DNA of 64,000 nt from the NCBI RefSeq assembly GCF_945859825.1, contig NZ_CAMAPC010000003.1, forward strand, positions 248,001-312,000, given 5' to 3'. The stretch is from Pseudoalteromonas holothuriae. GTDB taxonomy: Bacteria > Pseudomonadota > Gammaproteobacteria > Enterobacterales > Alteromonadaceae. Below the pieces are notes generated by a model. The model did not search any database and had not been told where the DNA came from. It saw nothing but the letters and a program-made list of their open reading frames with translations. The position numbers and the translations under genes are program-made. How positions within the stretch are numbered: position 1 is the stretch's first letter; each line of letters begins with the position of its first letter. Below, piece after piece: positions 17,378 to 27,954 of this stretch.

Positions 17378-19330
17378 ATGAGAATGCGCCAAAAACTAAT
17401 CGTCAGTTTTTTGCTCACTGTTATCGTGCCTATTTTAGCTATTTCTGCAGTAAGCATATCAAAAACCAAACAAGAGTCTCTCAATAGCTTTTTAGACTTT
17501 TCTAGCAGTGAAATGCGGCAAATTGAAAATACCTTTGTGTTGTTTTTCGATCAAATGAAGAACAACGCACGCTTTTTGGCCCAGCACAAAGCCGTTAGCA
17601 CAGTGCCAGATAACATCACGCAATACTTTGATGCTGAGAAGCCCATGACCCCACTGCAAAATTCTCCGCAAGAGGGGGAAATTTTTGAGTTTTACACGGC
17701 ATTTGGGCAAACTCACCCCGAACTATTATTTGTTTATATGGGCTCTGAAACAGGCGGATTTATTCAATACCCAGCAGAGCCTCTAGGCAATTATGACCCG
17801 CGTAAACGTCCATGGTACAAAAACGCCAAAATCAACCCCAAAGAGGTAATTATCACAGAGCCTTATCAAGGCGTCACCGGGCAAGCAATGGTTTCGGTTG
17901 CCACGGGTATTTTTAATGGCGGAAAATTCTCTGGCGTCCAATCTTTAGATGTTACTTTATCAACATTAACCGACATAGTAAGCAACATAAAGTTAGGCGA
18001 AACTGGCTACCTCATTTTGTTAGACGGTCAAGGCACCATTTTAGCCGACCCTAAGCGACCAGAAAACAATTTTAAAAATATTAGCGACTTAGACATTCCA
18101 CTTTATAGCCAGATAGCATCGTCGGCTGACCAACCCTACATTAGCGTGGAGATGGATGATAAAACGGTCGACGCTAAGATATACGACTCTAAAAAGCTAA
18201 ATTGGCGCTTTGTGGCCGTGATTGATGAAGATGAAATTTTATCGTCAGCTTACAGCATGTCATGGAGCATCATGCTCATCGCGTTAGTTATGCTGGTTAT
18301 ATTTGGTATCATCGCGGTCACGCTCGCGAATAAAATTGTCTACCCGATTGAACGTGTTTCAGAAGGGCTCAGAGACATAGCGCAAGGCGAAGGTAACTTG
18401 TCTAAGCGCTTACAAGTTATTGGTAACGATGAAATTAGTGAACTTGCAACGTGGTTTAATCAATTTTTAAGCTCGATTAACTCTTTGGTTAAAGACATCC
18501 AACAAAATGCACATACACTCAATAACGCAGCTCAACACTTTGAAAATCAAATTAACGATATACAAAGCCAGTGTCGAAGCCAACAAGGCACGGCTAATCA
18601 AGCGGCAAACAACACTGAATCGGTACATCATATGGCGCAGAATGTCAGTCACAACTGCCAAGGCTCATTAGATGAAATTGCACAAACCGACCAATTTGCT
18701 CACTCTGGCAATACCTTAATTAGCAACACCGTTAATCAAGTGGCGCAGCTAAATAACTCTTTGGACGCCTCTGCCACTGAGATTTCTCACCTTGAAAGTG
18801 AAAGTAATAACATTACTAATATTTTAGGTGTGATCCGGGGTATTGCTGAGCAAACAAACTTACTGGCATTAAACGCCGCTATTGAGGCAGCTAGAGCAGG
18901 CGAGCAAGGCCGAGGTTTTGCGGTAGTTGCAGATGAAGTAAGAACACTGGCGCAACGCTCTCATGATGCCACACAAGAAATTGAACAAGTACTTACCAAA
19001 CTCATTGAGCAAACTCGTTCAGTCTCAGCCAAAATGACTGAAAGTGTAAGTGCTTCCAATGAAGCAATTGCACAATCAGAAGAAGCCCATCAAGCATTTG
19101 AAAACATTGCCAGTAGTGTGACCAAAGTGAAAGATTTAATTTCGACTATCGCGCAGGATGCCCAACAGCAAGGTTCATCTGCAAGCCAAACGCATGACCA
19201 AATAGCTGGGCTGACACAATCTGTTACTCAAGTCAGTCAAGCCTCAGATAGCTTGTCTGATGGTGCCAAATCTCTAGTAGACTTAGCAAAAAGTCTCGAT
19301 CAACTCGTTGGTCGTTTTCATATCGATTAA
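17378..19330 (+). CDS. Methyl-accepting chemotaxis protein with amino-acid-type dCache sensor
   Basis: A 650-residue transmembrane chemoreceptor. TM1 is ~8-28, the periplasmic dCache_1 domain ~30-285, TM2 ~288-312, HAMP ~313-365, and then the coiled-coil signalling domain with the conserved hairpin tip [20 protein letters not shown]. The sensor contains Y139, R144, W146, Y147 and D191 (YDPRKRPWY, then SLDVT), with the spacing of the dCache amino-acid-binding motif. A free amino acid ligand, through the alpha-amino and carboxyl groups, is therefore a reasonable prediction. The gene is monocistronic, with its own terminator. Confidence 0.92.
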   Translation: MRMRQKLIVSFLLTVIVPILAISAVSISKTKQESLNSFLDFSSSEMRQIENTFVLFFDQMKNNARFLAQHKAVSTVPDNITQYFDAEKPMTPLQNSPQEGEIFEFYTAFGQTHPELLFVYMGSETGGFIQYPAEPLGNYDPRKRPWYKNAKINPKEVIITEPYQGVTGQAMVSVATGIFNGGKFSGVQSLDVTLSTLTDIVSNIKLGETGYLILLDGQGTILADPKRPENNFKNISDLDIPLYSQIASSADQPYISVEMDDKTVDAKIYDSKKLNWRFVAVIDEDEILSSAYSMSWSIMLIALVMLVIFGIIAVTLANKIVYPIERVSEGLRDIAQGEGNLSKRLQVIGNDEISELATWFNQFLSSINSLVKDIQQNAHTLNNAAQHFENQINDIQSQCRSQQGTANQAANNTESVHHMAQNVSHNCQGSLDEIAQTDQFAHSGNTLISNTVNQVAQLNNSLDASATEISHLESESNNITNILGVIRGIAEQTNLLALNAAIEAARAGEQGRGFAVVADEVRTLAQRSHDATQEIEQVLTKLIEQTRSVSAKMTESVSASNEAIAQSEEAHQAFENIASSVTKVKDLISTIAQDAQQQGSSASQTHDQIAGLTQSVTQVSQASDSLSDGAKSLVDLAKSLDQLVGRFHID

Positions 19331-19337
19331 TATTTTG

Positions 19338-19371
19338 AAAGTGACTAAACGCCCTCTCATTTAGTCACTTT
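19338..19371 (+). terminator. Terminator after the dCache chemoreceptor
   Basis: A perfect 12-bp stem (AAAGTGACTAAA 19338-19349 / TTTAGTCACTTT 19360-19371) with a 10-nt loop, 8 nt past the stop. The following sequence is only moderately T-rich. Confidence 0.75.
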
Positions 19372-19421
19372 ATGTTAATTATTAAAGGAATAACATGTGT
19401 TTATAGCTGTAAATTTTAAGG

Positions 19422-21182
19422 ATGAAACCATTGCAAAAAGTTATACCTGAACAAACAAAGCAACAGCGCAGCTGGCTATTACTTTGTGCATTACTGCAAG
19501 CTTTAGGGTTGCTACTGCTACATCAAGCATTTAGCTTTGACTGGCCAGTTACGCACTCTCCCTCATTGGTGCTTGCAAGCTACGCGGCCCTTTTAACAGG
19601 CCCAACATTATTGATTTATGGCGTTACGGCCTCAACTAAACGACACTTTTACGTTATTGCTCTGTGCTTAAGTATGCTTACAGCTATATTGGGCGCTTAT
19701 ACAGGCATGCAAATTCTCTACCCACACTATCCAGATTTAGCAGTTCATGGTTTTAGCTTTGCCGTTGTGATGTTTATTTTAACTTTCAAAGCGATAATTT
19801 TTGCCGCATCAGTTGAACATCATAATAACCATTGGAAAGTTTGCTACTCGCAACTTATCAGTCATACCTGTCGTTTAACGATTACCATACTCCTTGCCAG
19901 CTTTTTTACTTTAATTGTGTGGCTCATTGTTGTGTTATGGGCTGAATTATTTAGCGCAATTGATATTAATATTTTTAAAGATATTTTTTATGAGCCATGG
20001 TTTGTATACCCAACGCTAGGCTTAGCACATGCAATTGGTGTATTAAAAGTGCGTAGCAGCAGTAAAATAGTTAATACCGCCAGCCACCTAATTCAAACAC
20101 TGTCTTTTGCTTTACTACCACTTTTGTTACTACTGAGTAGCGTATTTTTAATCGCTATTAGTTTTCAAGGACTAGATGCACTGTGGGATAATGGCGGCAG
20201 CAACTTAGTGTTTATACTCACATTGCTAATTTTGTTAACGTTAAATTTAGCGTTTCAAGATACAAAAAGCCCCCCTAACATGCCTCATTATGCCTATTTA
20301 GCACTGTTAACTGGCATCGCTATTTTACCAATTTACTTGGGCATTAGTGGCTATGGTATATGGTTAAGAGTAGAGCAATATGGTCTCAGTATCAGTCGCT
20401 TATGGGCTATTTTAGCTTGGGCATTTTTGACTTTTTATCTTGTGTGCTACAGCTTTTGTATCATCAAAGATAGACTTAATTGGTTACAGTCACTTGGCAC
20501 AATCAACATTCGGTTAGGGCTATTATTTATTGCTGCTTTGTTGCTCACGCAATCTCCTATTTTAAATTTCAAACACCTCAGCGCCCAAAATCAACTCGCA
20601 AGAATACATGCTGGCATAACCAATGTAGATGACATTGACGTGTACTATTTTGCCCATGAATTAGGAGTAGCAGGTGCCGATGCGCTCACTGAAATTGATG
20701 CACATTTTGCGCAGCAATATCCGCAACTTGGGCTAAGAATAAAAGCAGCGCTAAATAACGATAGCGCAAATAACACATTGCATACCAACAATGTAGACAT
20801 TGCCAATACACTAGAAGTTATTGGCCAACATTCAAAAGTAACACCGCCACCTGAACTAATAAAAACACTGCAAGAATTTGCCAATGAGAACACCACATTT
20901 ATTGCCAACAGTACCAAGCTAATGCTGCTACCTATTGAACTCAATGGCGACTTACAACACGAATATGTATTGATCTCAAAACAGGACAAATATGTTGATT
21001 TGTCGCTCTTTTATTTTGAGCAAGCACAGTGGCTACGCAAATCTTTGCACTTTAATCACTCCGATGAACTCTCTCAAGAAACACTGGTCGAGATGTTGAT
21101 CAACGAAGAGTATTTAGTTGAGCCTGCTAAATTTAAAAATATAAATATTAATGGGGTAAAACTGCAGGTTTTTGATTATTAA
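19422..21182 (+). CDS. DUF4153-like polytopic membrane protein
   Basis: A 586-residue inner-membrane protein. About ten hydrophobic segments occupy residues ~20-390, and a ~190-residue soluble C-terminal domain follows. The layout and the YEPWFVYPTLGLAHAIG segment recall DUF4153 proteins of unknown function in Shewanella and Pseudoalteromonas. The ATG is close to an AAGG, so a slightly later start is possible. It follows the chemoreceptor terminator and looks independently transcribed. Family assignment is from memory and moderate. Confidence 0.7.
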   Translation: MKPLQKVIPEQTKQQRSWLLLCALLQALGLLLLHQAFSFDWPVTHSPSLVLASYAALLTGPTLLIYGVTASTKRHFYVIALCLSMLTAILGAYTGMQILYPHYPDLAVHGFSFAVVMFILTFKAIIFAASVEHHNNHWKVCYSQLISHTCRLTITILLASFFTLIVWLIVVLWAELFSAIDINIFKDIFYEPWFVYPTLGLAHAIGVLKVRSSSKIVNTASHLIQTLSFALLPLLLLLSSVFLIAISFQGLDALWDNGGSNLVFILTLLILLTLNLAFQDTKSPPNMPHYAYLALLTGIAILPIYLGISGYGIWLRVEQYGLSISRLWAILAWAFLTFYLVCYSFCIIKDRLNWLQSLGTINIRLGLLFIAALLLTQSPILNFKHLSAQNQLARIHAGITNVDDIDVYYFAHELGVAGADALTEIDAHFAQQYPQLGLRIKAALNNDSANNTLHTNNVDIANTLEVIGQHSKVTPPPELIKTLQEFANENTTFIANSTKLMLLPIELNGDLQHEYVLISKQDKYVDLSLFYFEQAQWLRKSLHFNHSDELSQETLVEMLINEEYLVEPAKFKNININGVKLQVFDY

Positions 21183-21202
21183 GGCTTACCTGTTGGTGAG
21201 CC
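21183..21202 (+). terminator. Weak hairpin after the DUF4153-like gene
   Basis: GGCTTACC and GGTGAGCC pair with one G-T wobble across loop TGTT just after the stop. There is no T-run, so terminator function is uncertain. Confidence 0.4.
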
Positions 21203-21334
21203 CTCAACACCTCCTGACACTCTGCAAGTGCTCAGTTAATTTCTTTTAGCCGCAATAATAGTTTGGTGTATGCTCACTTCTCTTCTAATATTAAAGACTT
21301 ACAGTATTAAAATTTGGCTCATTTAGTTGCCTTT

Positions 21335-22660
21335 ATGAAATCATTTCCTTCTCTTTATTTTACAAACTTTTTTTTAGTTGGCGGTACAGGCTTACTCACT
21401 ACCTACCTTGCCCTTTACCTTGGCCAACATGATATATCCACATTTTGGATTGGCTTGCTTACATCTTGCTATTACTTGGGGTTATTACTTGGCTCAAAAC
21501 TCGGTTACCACCTCATTAAATCTGCCGGACATATTAGAGCATTTTCCGCCAGTACAGCCGTTGTTACCGCTTGTGTTGCAAGCCACGGTGTAAGTGACAA
21601 CATTTACTTTTGGCTCGTACTGCGCTTTGTAGTTGGCTTGGGTATGATGTGTAATTATATGGTATTAGAAAGCTGGTTAAATGAACAAGCAGCACCAGAG
21701 CAGCGCGGTCGCGTATTCTCATTTTACATGCTTACCTCCTACTTAGGTATGGTAGCTGGGCAATTTGCGCTCTCTAACTTTCCTGAGCTGGGTTATGCGC
21801 CCTTATTTTTAATATGTATTGCGCTCTCATTTGGCATTGTGCCCATTTCTATCACTCGCAGAATACATCCAAAGCCATTAAAGCCAATACAGGTCAGCCT
21901 ATTAGGTTTTTTTAAAACCATTCCGCAGTCCCTTACTGCAGTGTGCTTTGCTGGTGTCATTAATGGTAGTTTTTATGGTTTGGCGCCCACCTTTGCAAGC
22001 CAAGCAGGTTTAAGTGCACAAGAAATTGCCATGTATATGTCGATTACCATTTTTGCAGGGTTATTAGCGCAGTGGCCTATGGGTATTATTTCCGATAAAA
22101 TTCGCCGTAGTATTTTATTACGCACAAATGCGTTAATGATCGGGCTGATTTCTTTAGCTTTATTTTTACTACCAACGCAAACACCTTTGAGCTACTGGCT
22201 TACTTTTTCGTTTGGCTTATTTGCATTTACACTATATCCGCTGTCGTCTGCACTGGCTAATTCACGCGTTGATGATGAACACCGAGTGGGCGTTTCTTCT
22301 GCTCTTTTAGTTGCCTTTGGTGCCGGAGCCTGCGTTGGTTCAACAGGTCTTGCACAAATCATGTCGTACTTTGGCCCACACGCTTTGTATGCCTCATTCA
22401 CGCTATTGACCGCCTGCATGTACTGCGCACTCACTTATATTAATGCCCGCCAAAAAGCAGAGAAACCCGCTGCATCTGACTACGTTGCTGCCACATCGGA
22501 TATCACCAGCTCACCTCTTGCGGCAACACTTGACCCAAGGATTGAAGAAAAAACAGCGCAAGAGCAAATGCTTGTTGTGGATGAACATATTATCAATACA
22601 GGTATTTTCTCGGATGAACCCGAGGCAACTCTAGAGGGTGAAGCAAAAGACAAGGAGTAG
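21335..22660 (+). CDS. MFS transporter, YcaD-like
   Basis: A ~441-residue major facilitator with about 12 membrane helices in ~8-385 and a polar, acidic C-terminal tail. The loop between helices 2 and 3 region (LGSKLGYHLIKSAGHIRAF) and the FVVGLGMMCNYMVLESWLNE segment are typical of the YcaD/UMF2-type MFS proteins. ATG 21335 starts at the first membrane segment; a TTG 21 nt upstream is the alternative. No Shine-Dalgarno is evident. The substrate is unknown. An AT-rich 285-bp gap follows before the next gene. Confidence 0.82.
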   Translation: MKSFPSLYFTNFFLVGGTGLLTTYLALYLGQHDISTFWIGLLTSCYYLGLLLGSKLGYHLIKSAGHIRAFSASTAVVTACVASHGVSDNIYFWLVLRFVVGLGMMCNYMVLESWLNEQAAPEQRGRVFSFYMLTSYLGMVAGQFALSNFPELGYAPLFLICIALSFGIVPISITRRIHPKPLKPIQVSLLGFFKTIPQSLTAVCFAGVINGSFYGLAPTFASQAGLSAQEIAMYMSITIFAGLLAQWPMGIISDKIRRSILLRTNALMIGLISLALFLLPTQTPLSYWLTFSFGLFAFTLYPLSSALANSRVDDEHRVGVSSALLVAFGAGACVGSTGLAQIMSYFGPHALYASFTLLTACMYCALTYINARQKAEKPAASDYVAATSDITSSPLAATLDPRIEEKTAQEQMLVVDEHIINTGIFSDEPEATLEGEAKDKE

Positions 22661-22945
22661 ATAAATAACCCTGCTCACTGCAGCACTCTCATCTTGCGCA
22701 GTTTTCTTAATAGATGAAAAATGACTAACTGCGCCCCCTAAATTTATGATGCTTAGCATATCAATACTACGCTGGCGTAAATATTATTCCGTACAAATTT
22801 AATTTTTCATTGAACCATAATTACTTACAAATAAAGAGCTACTGTACGGTTACTTGGCCGGTCATTCGCTCCAAAAAAAGGTCGTACCACTGTAAAAATA
22901 AAGGTACAATTAGCCTCTTTTTTGAAATAATCATATAAGGTATTT

Positions 22946-25696
22946 ATGAAACCTGTACTCCCAACTAAAGGACTAGCATTGTCATTACTTACACTTGCAT
23001 TAACAGCATGTGGAGGAAGTGGCGGTAACGATACTACGAAGACGCCAGACAATAATGAAGTAACTACGCCAGTTACACCAGAGCCAGTTACACCAGAGCC
23101 AGTTACACCAGAGCCAGTTACACCAGAGCCAATTACACCAGAGCCAATTACACCAGAGCCAATTAATCAGGCTCCTATAATTGAAGCAGCTGAAGGTTTG
23201 CAAAGCCAAGAACGTGATACATTTGCGTACACAGCTCAAGCAAGTGATGCTGATGGTGCAATTGCTAGCTATTCATGGGAACAAACCGCAGGTACTGACG
23301 TTGTATTATCTGGCATAGATACAAGTACAGTTGAATTTATAGCACCAGATATTATTGAAAATGAAAACATTACCCTCAAACTTACCGTAGTTGATGACAA
23401 AGATGCTGTCACCAGTCAAGAGTTTACGGTTGCACTCAATGCCTATGCACAACCTAATGCTGAATTAATAACTGATAGCGCGTTACTTTCATGCATTCAA
23501 AGTGCTGAACTTGACCTTGGGGCAACCAACATCGAGTGCAAAGATATACCGATTACTCAAATCACTGATTTAGCTAAATTTACTCAATTAAAATCATTAT
23601 TGATTGAGAATAGCAAACTAGAGAGTATTGAAAATTTAAGTTCATTAACTCAGCTTGAGAGCGTAACTTTAAACAACAACTCAATTACCGACTACTCCCC
23701 AGTAAATGCATTAAATAATCTTACTGAGTTATCATTTTCAATAAATTCACAAACTGAATTTGAAACAATCGACTTATCCAACTTCAATAAATTGGTTAAG
23801 CTTGCGATAAAAAGCAATGACAACTACGTTCAGTTTGACTTATCGGTGCTACCTACAACACTTACACAATTATCGTTGCACAACGTATACAATGTATCAG
23901 CCTCAGACTTAACGCCTTTTACACAAATTGAGAAACTCAGCTTGACTAATATTGATGGTATTAAGTCACTGTCATTTTTAACTAAAATGCCTAATATTCA
24001 AGAGTTTAAGATTCAATATCTGAATGCGTATGATAGCGTAAATGACCCTAGCGCATTTGCAGTAACACCTAATTTAACAAAACTTGCTTTAATCAATATA
24101 GATATTACTGACTATGATTTTTTAAGTAACCTCCCTCTTATTGAAGACTTAGAGATCACAAAAAACTATTTATCATCGGGTGATACACTAGGTATTGAAA
24201 AAATTAGCGAACTGAAAAACCTAACCAATTTAAAGCTAAACAAGATTCAACTGGAAAATCATGATAAACTTAGCCAGTTCAGTAACTTAAAAGAGCTCCA
24301 ACTTGATAATAATCATATTGCTACAGTTAGCTTTTTAGAAAGCCTTAATGCGTTGGAGAAGCTAGTAATAAAAAATAACGAGATAGTAGATATTGCTTGG
24401 CTTAAATATGCACCAAAAATTGAACATTTAACAATCGAAGATCTGAGCAATGACATAAACTTTAGTGTGCTAGAGTCATTAACGTCACTCAAGTACCTTG
24501 AGCTTATTGATGACGACTATTATGGTAGAACATTCGATGCTCAAAAAATAGCTCAATTGGAGAGGTTAGAGAATGTTAGACTAAAATTCAGTCAAATATC
24601 TAATCTCGATCAGCTAACATCATTCACAAAACTTAATTCACTTTATTTAAAACAACAGAGCTTTAGCACGTTACCGAGTATAACGAACCTACCCGCACTA
24701 AAGTCTTTGACTCTAGAGAGTCGCTCTTCAAATCAAGACAACAAGGTAGTGGACTTAGCCAATCTAGGTACTTCTCAATCTCTTGAAACATTAAAACTAG
24801 CTGGCTTTAATAACGTTGCCGATTTATCTCATTTGAGCGAGTTTACTGCACTTAAAAAACTAAACCTACATGACTTTGCTACATCAGATATTAGTCCTAT
24901 ATCAACACTCTCTCAATTAGAGACATTAACTCTCTCATCTTTCAATAGTCTTATTTTTGTAGAGTCGCTCACCCAACTTACCAACCTAGACTACCTAGAT
25001 ATAGATAACAACTACTATTTTTATTGTACTGATGTTGATGCACTAAAGAGTAAATTTGCCGATATTGCAGACAGTGAATTTCCACATAATTGCGTACAGC
25101 AGCCCGTTGATTACAGCTTAATGACTGATGAAAATTTAAAAACCTATATGTTGGGAAGAAATATGAAAGATATTGCTAGCATAACCGAGTTGCACATCAA
25201 TACAAATGAAATAAGCTCTATTGCGGGTATTGAGCAATTAGAAAATTTAAAAGAGCTAGGTTTTAATTATAGCAATGATTTCACTGTACTAGACCCATCA
25301 ATCATTAACCAGTTACCACAATTGCAAAAACTTTCTTTTAATCAAAGCAATTTTAGTGATCTTAACGGCTTGCAATTACCTAACACTGTGACTAATTTTA
25401 CAATCTATAATCACAACACTACGCTGAACATTGATGGCTTTAGTGCTCCACAATTAACAAGCTTGAATTTCAGTAGGGCTAACCTAAGTAGCACATCTGC
25501 GCTATCAAGCTTTATCAATCTAACTAATTTAAACCTTTATAGCTCTGAAATAAAAGATTTGTCACCTTTATTTTCACTAACAAAACTACAACGTTTAGAC
25601 TTACGAAATAATAGCCAAATAGATTGCAACCAGTTTATTCAGCTAAAAGAGAAGCTTGGAAATACGAATATCTCCTCACCTTATCAGTGTAACTAA
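22946..25696 (+). CDS. Leucine-rich-repeat lipoprotein with TPEP tether and PKD-like domain
   Basis: A 916-residue predicted lipoprotein. The signal ends LTLALTAC-GGSGG. A Pro/Thr/Glu-rich tether (~43-72) of six five-residue repeats (four VTPEP, two ITPEP) follows. Residues ~75-165 form a PKD/REJ-like Ig fold (ASDADGAIASYSWEQTAG). The rest is a long array of SDS22/internalin-like leucine-rich repeats (L-x-x-L-x-L-x-x-N-x-I). Cysteines flank two repeat blocks, near residue 185 and at the end. It is probably surface-exposed and may bind protein or polysaccharide. It is isolated, with a strong terminator downstream. Confidence 0.88.
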   Translation: MKPVLPTKGLALSLLTLALTACGGSGGNDTTKTPDNNEVTTPVTPEPVTPEPVTPEPVTPEPITPEPITPEPINQAPIIEAAEGLQSQERDTFAYTAQASDADGAIASYSWEQTAGTDVVLSGIDTSTVEFIAPDIIENENITLKLTVVDDKDAVTSQEFTVALNAYAQPNAELITDSALLSCIQSAELDLGATNIECKDIPITQITDLAKFTQLKSLLIENSKLESIENLSSLTQLESVTLNNNSITDYSPVNALNNLTELSFSINSQTEFETIDLSNFNKLVKLAIKSNDNYVQFDLSVLPTTLTQLSLHNVYNVSASDLTPFTQIEKLSLTNIDGIKSLSFLTKMPNIQEFKIQYLNAYDSVNDPSAFAVTPNLTKLALINIDITDYDFLSNLPLIEDLEITKNYLSSGDTLGIEKISELKNLTNLKLNKIQLENHDKLSQFSNLKELQLDNNHIATVSFLESLNALEKLVIKNNEIVDIAWLKYAPKIEHLTIEDLSNDINFSVLESLTSLKYLELIDDDYYGRTFDAQKIAQLERLENVRLKFSQISNLDQLTSFTKLNSLYLKQQSFSTLPSITNLPALKSLTLESRSSNQDNKVVDLANLGTSQSLETLKLAGFNNVADLSHLSEFTALKKLNLHDFATSDISPISTLSQLETLTLSSFNSLIFVESLTQLTNLDYLDIDNNYYFYCTDVDALKSKFADIADSEFPHNCVQQPVDYSLMTDENLKTYMLGRNMKDIASITELHINTNEISSIAGIEQLENLKELGFNYSNDFTVLDPSIINQLPQLQKLSFNQSNFSDLNGLQLPNTVTNFTIYNHNTTLNIDGFSAPQLTSLNFSRANLSSTSALSSFINLTNLNLYSSEIKDLSPLFSLTKLQRLDLRNNSQIDCNQFIQLKEKLGNTNISSPYQCN
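23072..23161 (+). repeat. Six tandem 15-bp repeats inside the LRR lipoprotein gene
   Basis: The unit GTTACACCAGAGCCA occurs four times and ATTACACCAGAGCCA twice, in frame, encoding (V/I)TPEP. Exact repetition makes this a likely site for replication slippage that changes tether length without frameshift. Confidence 0.92.
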
Positions 25697-25702
25697 CACT
25701 GA

Positions 25703-25733
25703 GTGTATAGGCCCATATTTTGGGCCTATACAC
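25703..25733 (+). terminator. Terminator after the LRR lipoprotein
   Basis: A perfect 13-bp stem (GTGTATAGGCCCA / TGGGCCTATACAC) with loop TATTT, starting 7 nt past the stop. Confidence 0.85.
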
Positions 25734-25923
25734 TACATTTAATTCATATAAGATTCTATTGTAATATTTTGCCAAATCAATGTGATAGTCCAAATTTGAC
25801 GTACGCCTTCATTTCAAAATCATGATCACAAAAAAGCTCACCGTTTTCATCGATTTTTTATAATTTTTATTTAAGCGCAGTTATACTACCCTCAACTTGC
25901 GACAAAAATTACAGTAATAAGCT

Positions 25924-27180
25924 ATGTACACACAAATTATTAGCTCAGCTACTAGCCCTACAAGAAAGTTACTTTTTGCAATATCTTTAATGCTTTTAAC
26001 CGCTTGCCAGCAGGTAAATAACCGAGAAACAATGCAAGGCAGTCATGCCTTTATTAACGTTAAGGTTGCAAGCTTTAATGTGAGTATGGAGGCAAACAAC
26101 TATATTGAAGAAGGTGATGCAACTCAAAGCATCAACTTAGCATTACCGCGTGCTCTAGCAAGCGCAGAACATCAACAAATTAAAAATATCGCTGAAATTA
26201 TTCAAAGGGTGCAACCTGATATTTTACTGCTCAATGAGTTTGATTATTTAGAGAATACGAAGATAGGCATTAACGCTTTTCAAAATAAATACCTGTCAGT
26301 ATCACAACAAGGTCACGCACCGATTTATTACCCATACATTTATCTAGCGCCAGTCAATACTGGTGTAAAGACCCCATTTCAAAGCGCAAATAGTCGTTTA
26401 ACCCACTATGGTTTTGGCAAATACCCTGGCCAATATGGCATGGTGGTGTTGTCTAAATACCCGATAGAAAATCAGCAAACCCGCACCTTTCAACAATTTT
26501 TATGGCAAGATATGCCTGATAATTTAATGCCTGTCGATTCAGTTGGTAATTCTTGGTACAGCAAAGCTGAAAAAAAACACATGCGTTTATCTTCAAAATC
26601 ACATTGGGACATTCCTGTGAATATTTGTAATAAGCAATTAAATATATTAGCAAGTCACCCAACACCGCCTGTATTTGATGGCGATGAAGACCGAAATGGA
26701 CGCAGAAATCACGACGAAATACGCTTTTGGAAAGACTATATTACCGCTAATAGCGAAAGTTACCACTATGATGACCAAGGTAAAAAAGGCGGTATTGTTG
26801 AAAGTACCTCATTTGTTATTGTTGGCGACCTAAATGCTAGTGCAGTTGAAGGCAGTGCACACCCTAATGCCATGCGCCAGCTATTAACTCATTCACGTAT
26901 AAATGATTACCCAGCACCTACATCAGAAGGTGGTGCGCTTAATAAACCAGATAACCCAAATGCAGCATCACATACTGCCAGTTGGGGTATGCGTGCAGAC
27001 TATGTTATTCCGTCATCAGAGTTAAAAGTTATCGATAGCGGGGTTTTTTGGCCTAAGGCAGATAATGAAGCTTCACGGCTAGTTTCATCTCGCTCAGCAT
27101 CCTCTGATCACCGCTTAGTTTGGGCAACGCTTGCACTTAAATTAAAAGATAAAGAGTGTAATAACGATTCGCTTAATTAA
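25924..27180 (+). CDS. Endonuclease/exonuclease/phosphatase-family lipoprotein
   Basis: A 418-residue protein. A lipoprotein-type signal (FAISLMLLTAC) follows a ~15-residue N-terminal extension. The catalytic fold shows VASFNVSM near its start, LLLNEFD (metal-binding Glu), VVLSKYPI, ILASHPTPP, VGDLNAS, and a C-terminal SSDHRLVWA motif, all typical of EEP phosphodiesterases. A DGDEDRNGRRNHDE segment resembles the larger secreted bacterial EEP proteins. The substrate could be nucleic acid or another phosphodiester. Its last codons abut an ISAs1 remnant, so the original 3' end may have been altered. Confidence 0.85.
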   Translation: MYTQIISSATSPTRKLLFAISLMLLTACQQVNNRETMQGSHAFINVKVASFNVSMEANNYIEEGDATQSINLALPRALASAEHQQIKNIAEIIQRVQPDILLLNEFDYLENTKIGINAFQNKYLSVSQQGHAPIYYPYIYLAPVNTGVKTPFQSANSRLTHYGFGKYPGQYGMVVLSKYPIENQQTRTFQQFLWQDMPDNLMPVDSVGNSWYSKAEKKHMRLSSKSHWDIPVNICNKQLNILASHPTPPVFDGDEDRNGRRNHDEIRFWKDYITANSESYHYDDQGKKGGIVESTSFVIVGDLNASAVEGSAHPNAMRQLLTHSRINDYPAPTSEGGALNKPDNPNAASHTASWGMRADYVIPSSELKVIDSGVFWPKADNEASRLVSSRSASSDHRLVWATLALKLKDKECNNDSLN

Positions 27181-27181
27181 G

Positions 27182-27529
27182 TGAGCCTTTTAATCGTTTC
27201 CCATCTAAGGCAATTACTTCGCCATGAGTAAGCTTACAACATGTTTTCATCCAAGATGAAAATGAACCTTGAAATTGTGTTATGTCTATACGGCTAATGA
27301 CTCTAGCAATCGTATCGTGACGAGGAATGCCATTTTTAAACGGTACAAACTTTCTAAGCCAATCGAGTCGATCATGTCCAAAGTCTTCTATATCTTCCTA
27401 ACCTTGGCATCCTGAAATAACAGCACTCACAGTTAAGAATATGATATCAAAGAGCTTGTGAACGACTTTACCTTGTTGGCGAGGGTCATCAATTGATTCA
27501 AAATATTCTAGAAAAAGAGGAGCAGACAT
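27182..27529 (-). pseudogene. ISAs1-family transposase fragment with internal stop
   Basis: Translation from ATG 27529 gives MSAPLFLEYFESIDDPRQQG, then segments such as GIPRHDTIARVISRID and GEVIALDGKRLKGS, matching the N-terminal third of ISAs1 (H-repeat) transposases. A TAG interrupts the frame right after ISGCQG, where a Trp is normal in the family. The reading frame is then cut off at the junction with the upstream gene. It cannot make an active transposase. Confidence 0.88.
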
Positions 27530-27600
27530 AAAAGTAACAACCTAAAAAGACATATAAGATCATACTTTTAAGTCAAGGTAAAGTTCGTGATCTTGCCCTG
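27182..27600 (-). mobile_element. ISAs1-family insertion sequence remnant
   Basis: On the minus strand the terminal sequence CAGGGCAAGATCACGAAC (ending at 27600) looks like an ISAs1-family end. About 70 nt further in, a transposase coding region begins. Only this end and the first ~115 codons survive; the rest of the IS and the other terminus are absent, ending at the stop of the EEP gene. Two 17-bp direct repeats (TTAGTTTATCTGGTTTA, 27601-27634) lie immediately outside the terminus. Confidence 0.85.
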
Positions 27601-27634
27601 TTAGTTTATCTGGTTTATTAGTTTATCTGGTTTA

Positions 27635-27951
27635 TTATGTTTGTTGTTTATTTGGATGGTAAAATAAAATTCAGCACGATCTGTTGTATAACTGTGCTTA
27701 TTGCCATTTAGCCATAGTTCATAATGGCTGGCATTGATATCTGCCGACCATTGCAGCGTTATTGTTTTATGTGTTGTAGGATTGCTAGGTTAGTTGGTCC
27801 ACACGGGGTTGACTTCTAGCTGCTTTGGCTCAAAGGTATTCATGATGTATTGGCTATGTACTGGCAGCCAAGCAGAGCCATGACTTGATGTTGCGCATAG
27901 TAAACAGAGTGTAGTGACTAGCATAGTGCACATATTGATATATTTTTTCAC
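27635..27951 (-). pseudogene. Truncated secreted-protein gene
   Basis: A GTG at 27951 opens a frame with a signal peptide (MKKYINMCTMLVTTLCLLCA) and a mature segment including WLPVHSQYIMNTFEPKQLEV. An in-frame TAA lies at 27790-27792. Beyond it the same frame continues with ITLQWSADINASHYELWLNG, which resembles a fibronectin-III-like strand pattern, and ends at the direct repeats next to the IS terminus. The remainder of the gene was probably lost with the IS insertion and deletion. It starts 3 nt after the stop of the 100-residue gene, suggesting a former operon. The original product is not recognised. Confidence 0.65.
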
Positions 27952-27954
27952 TGG

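Noticed and set aside
23072-23161. Possible CRISPR-like direct repeats
   Set aside because: The 15-bp units are contiguous without spacers and encode an in-frame VTPEP tether.
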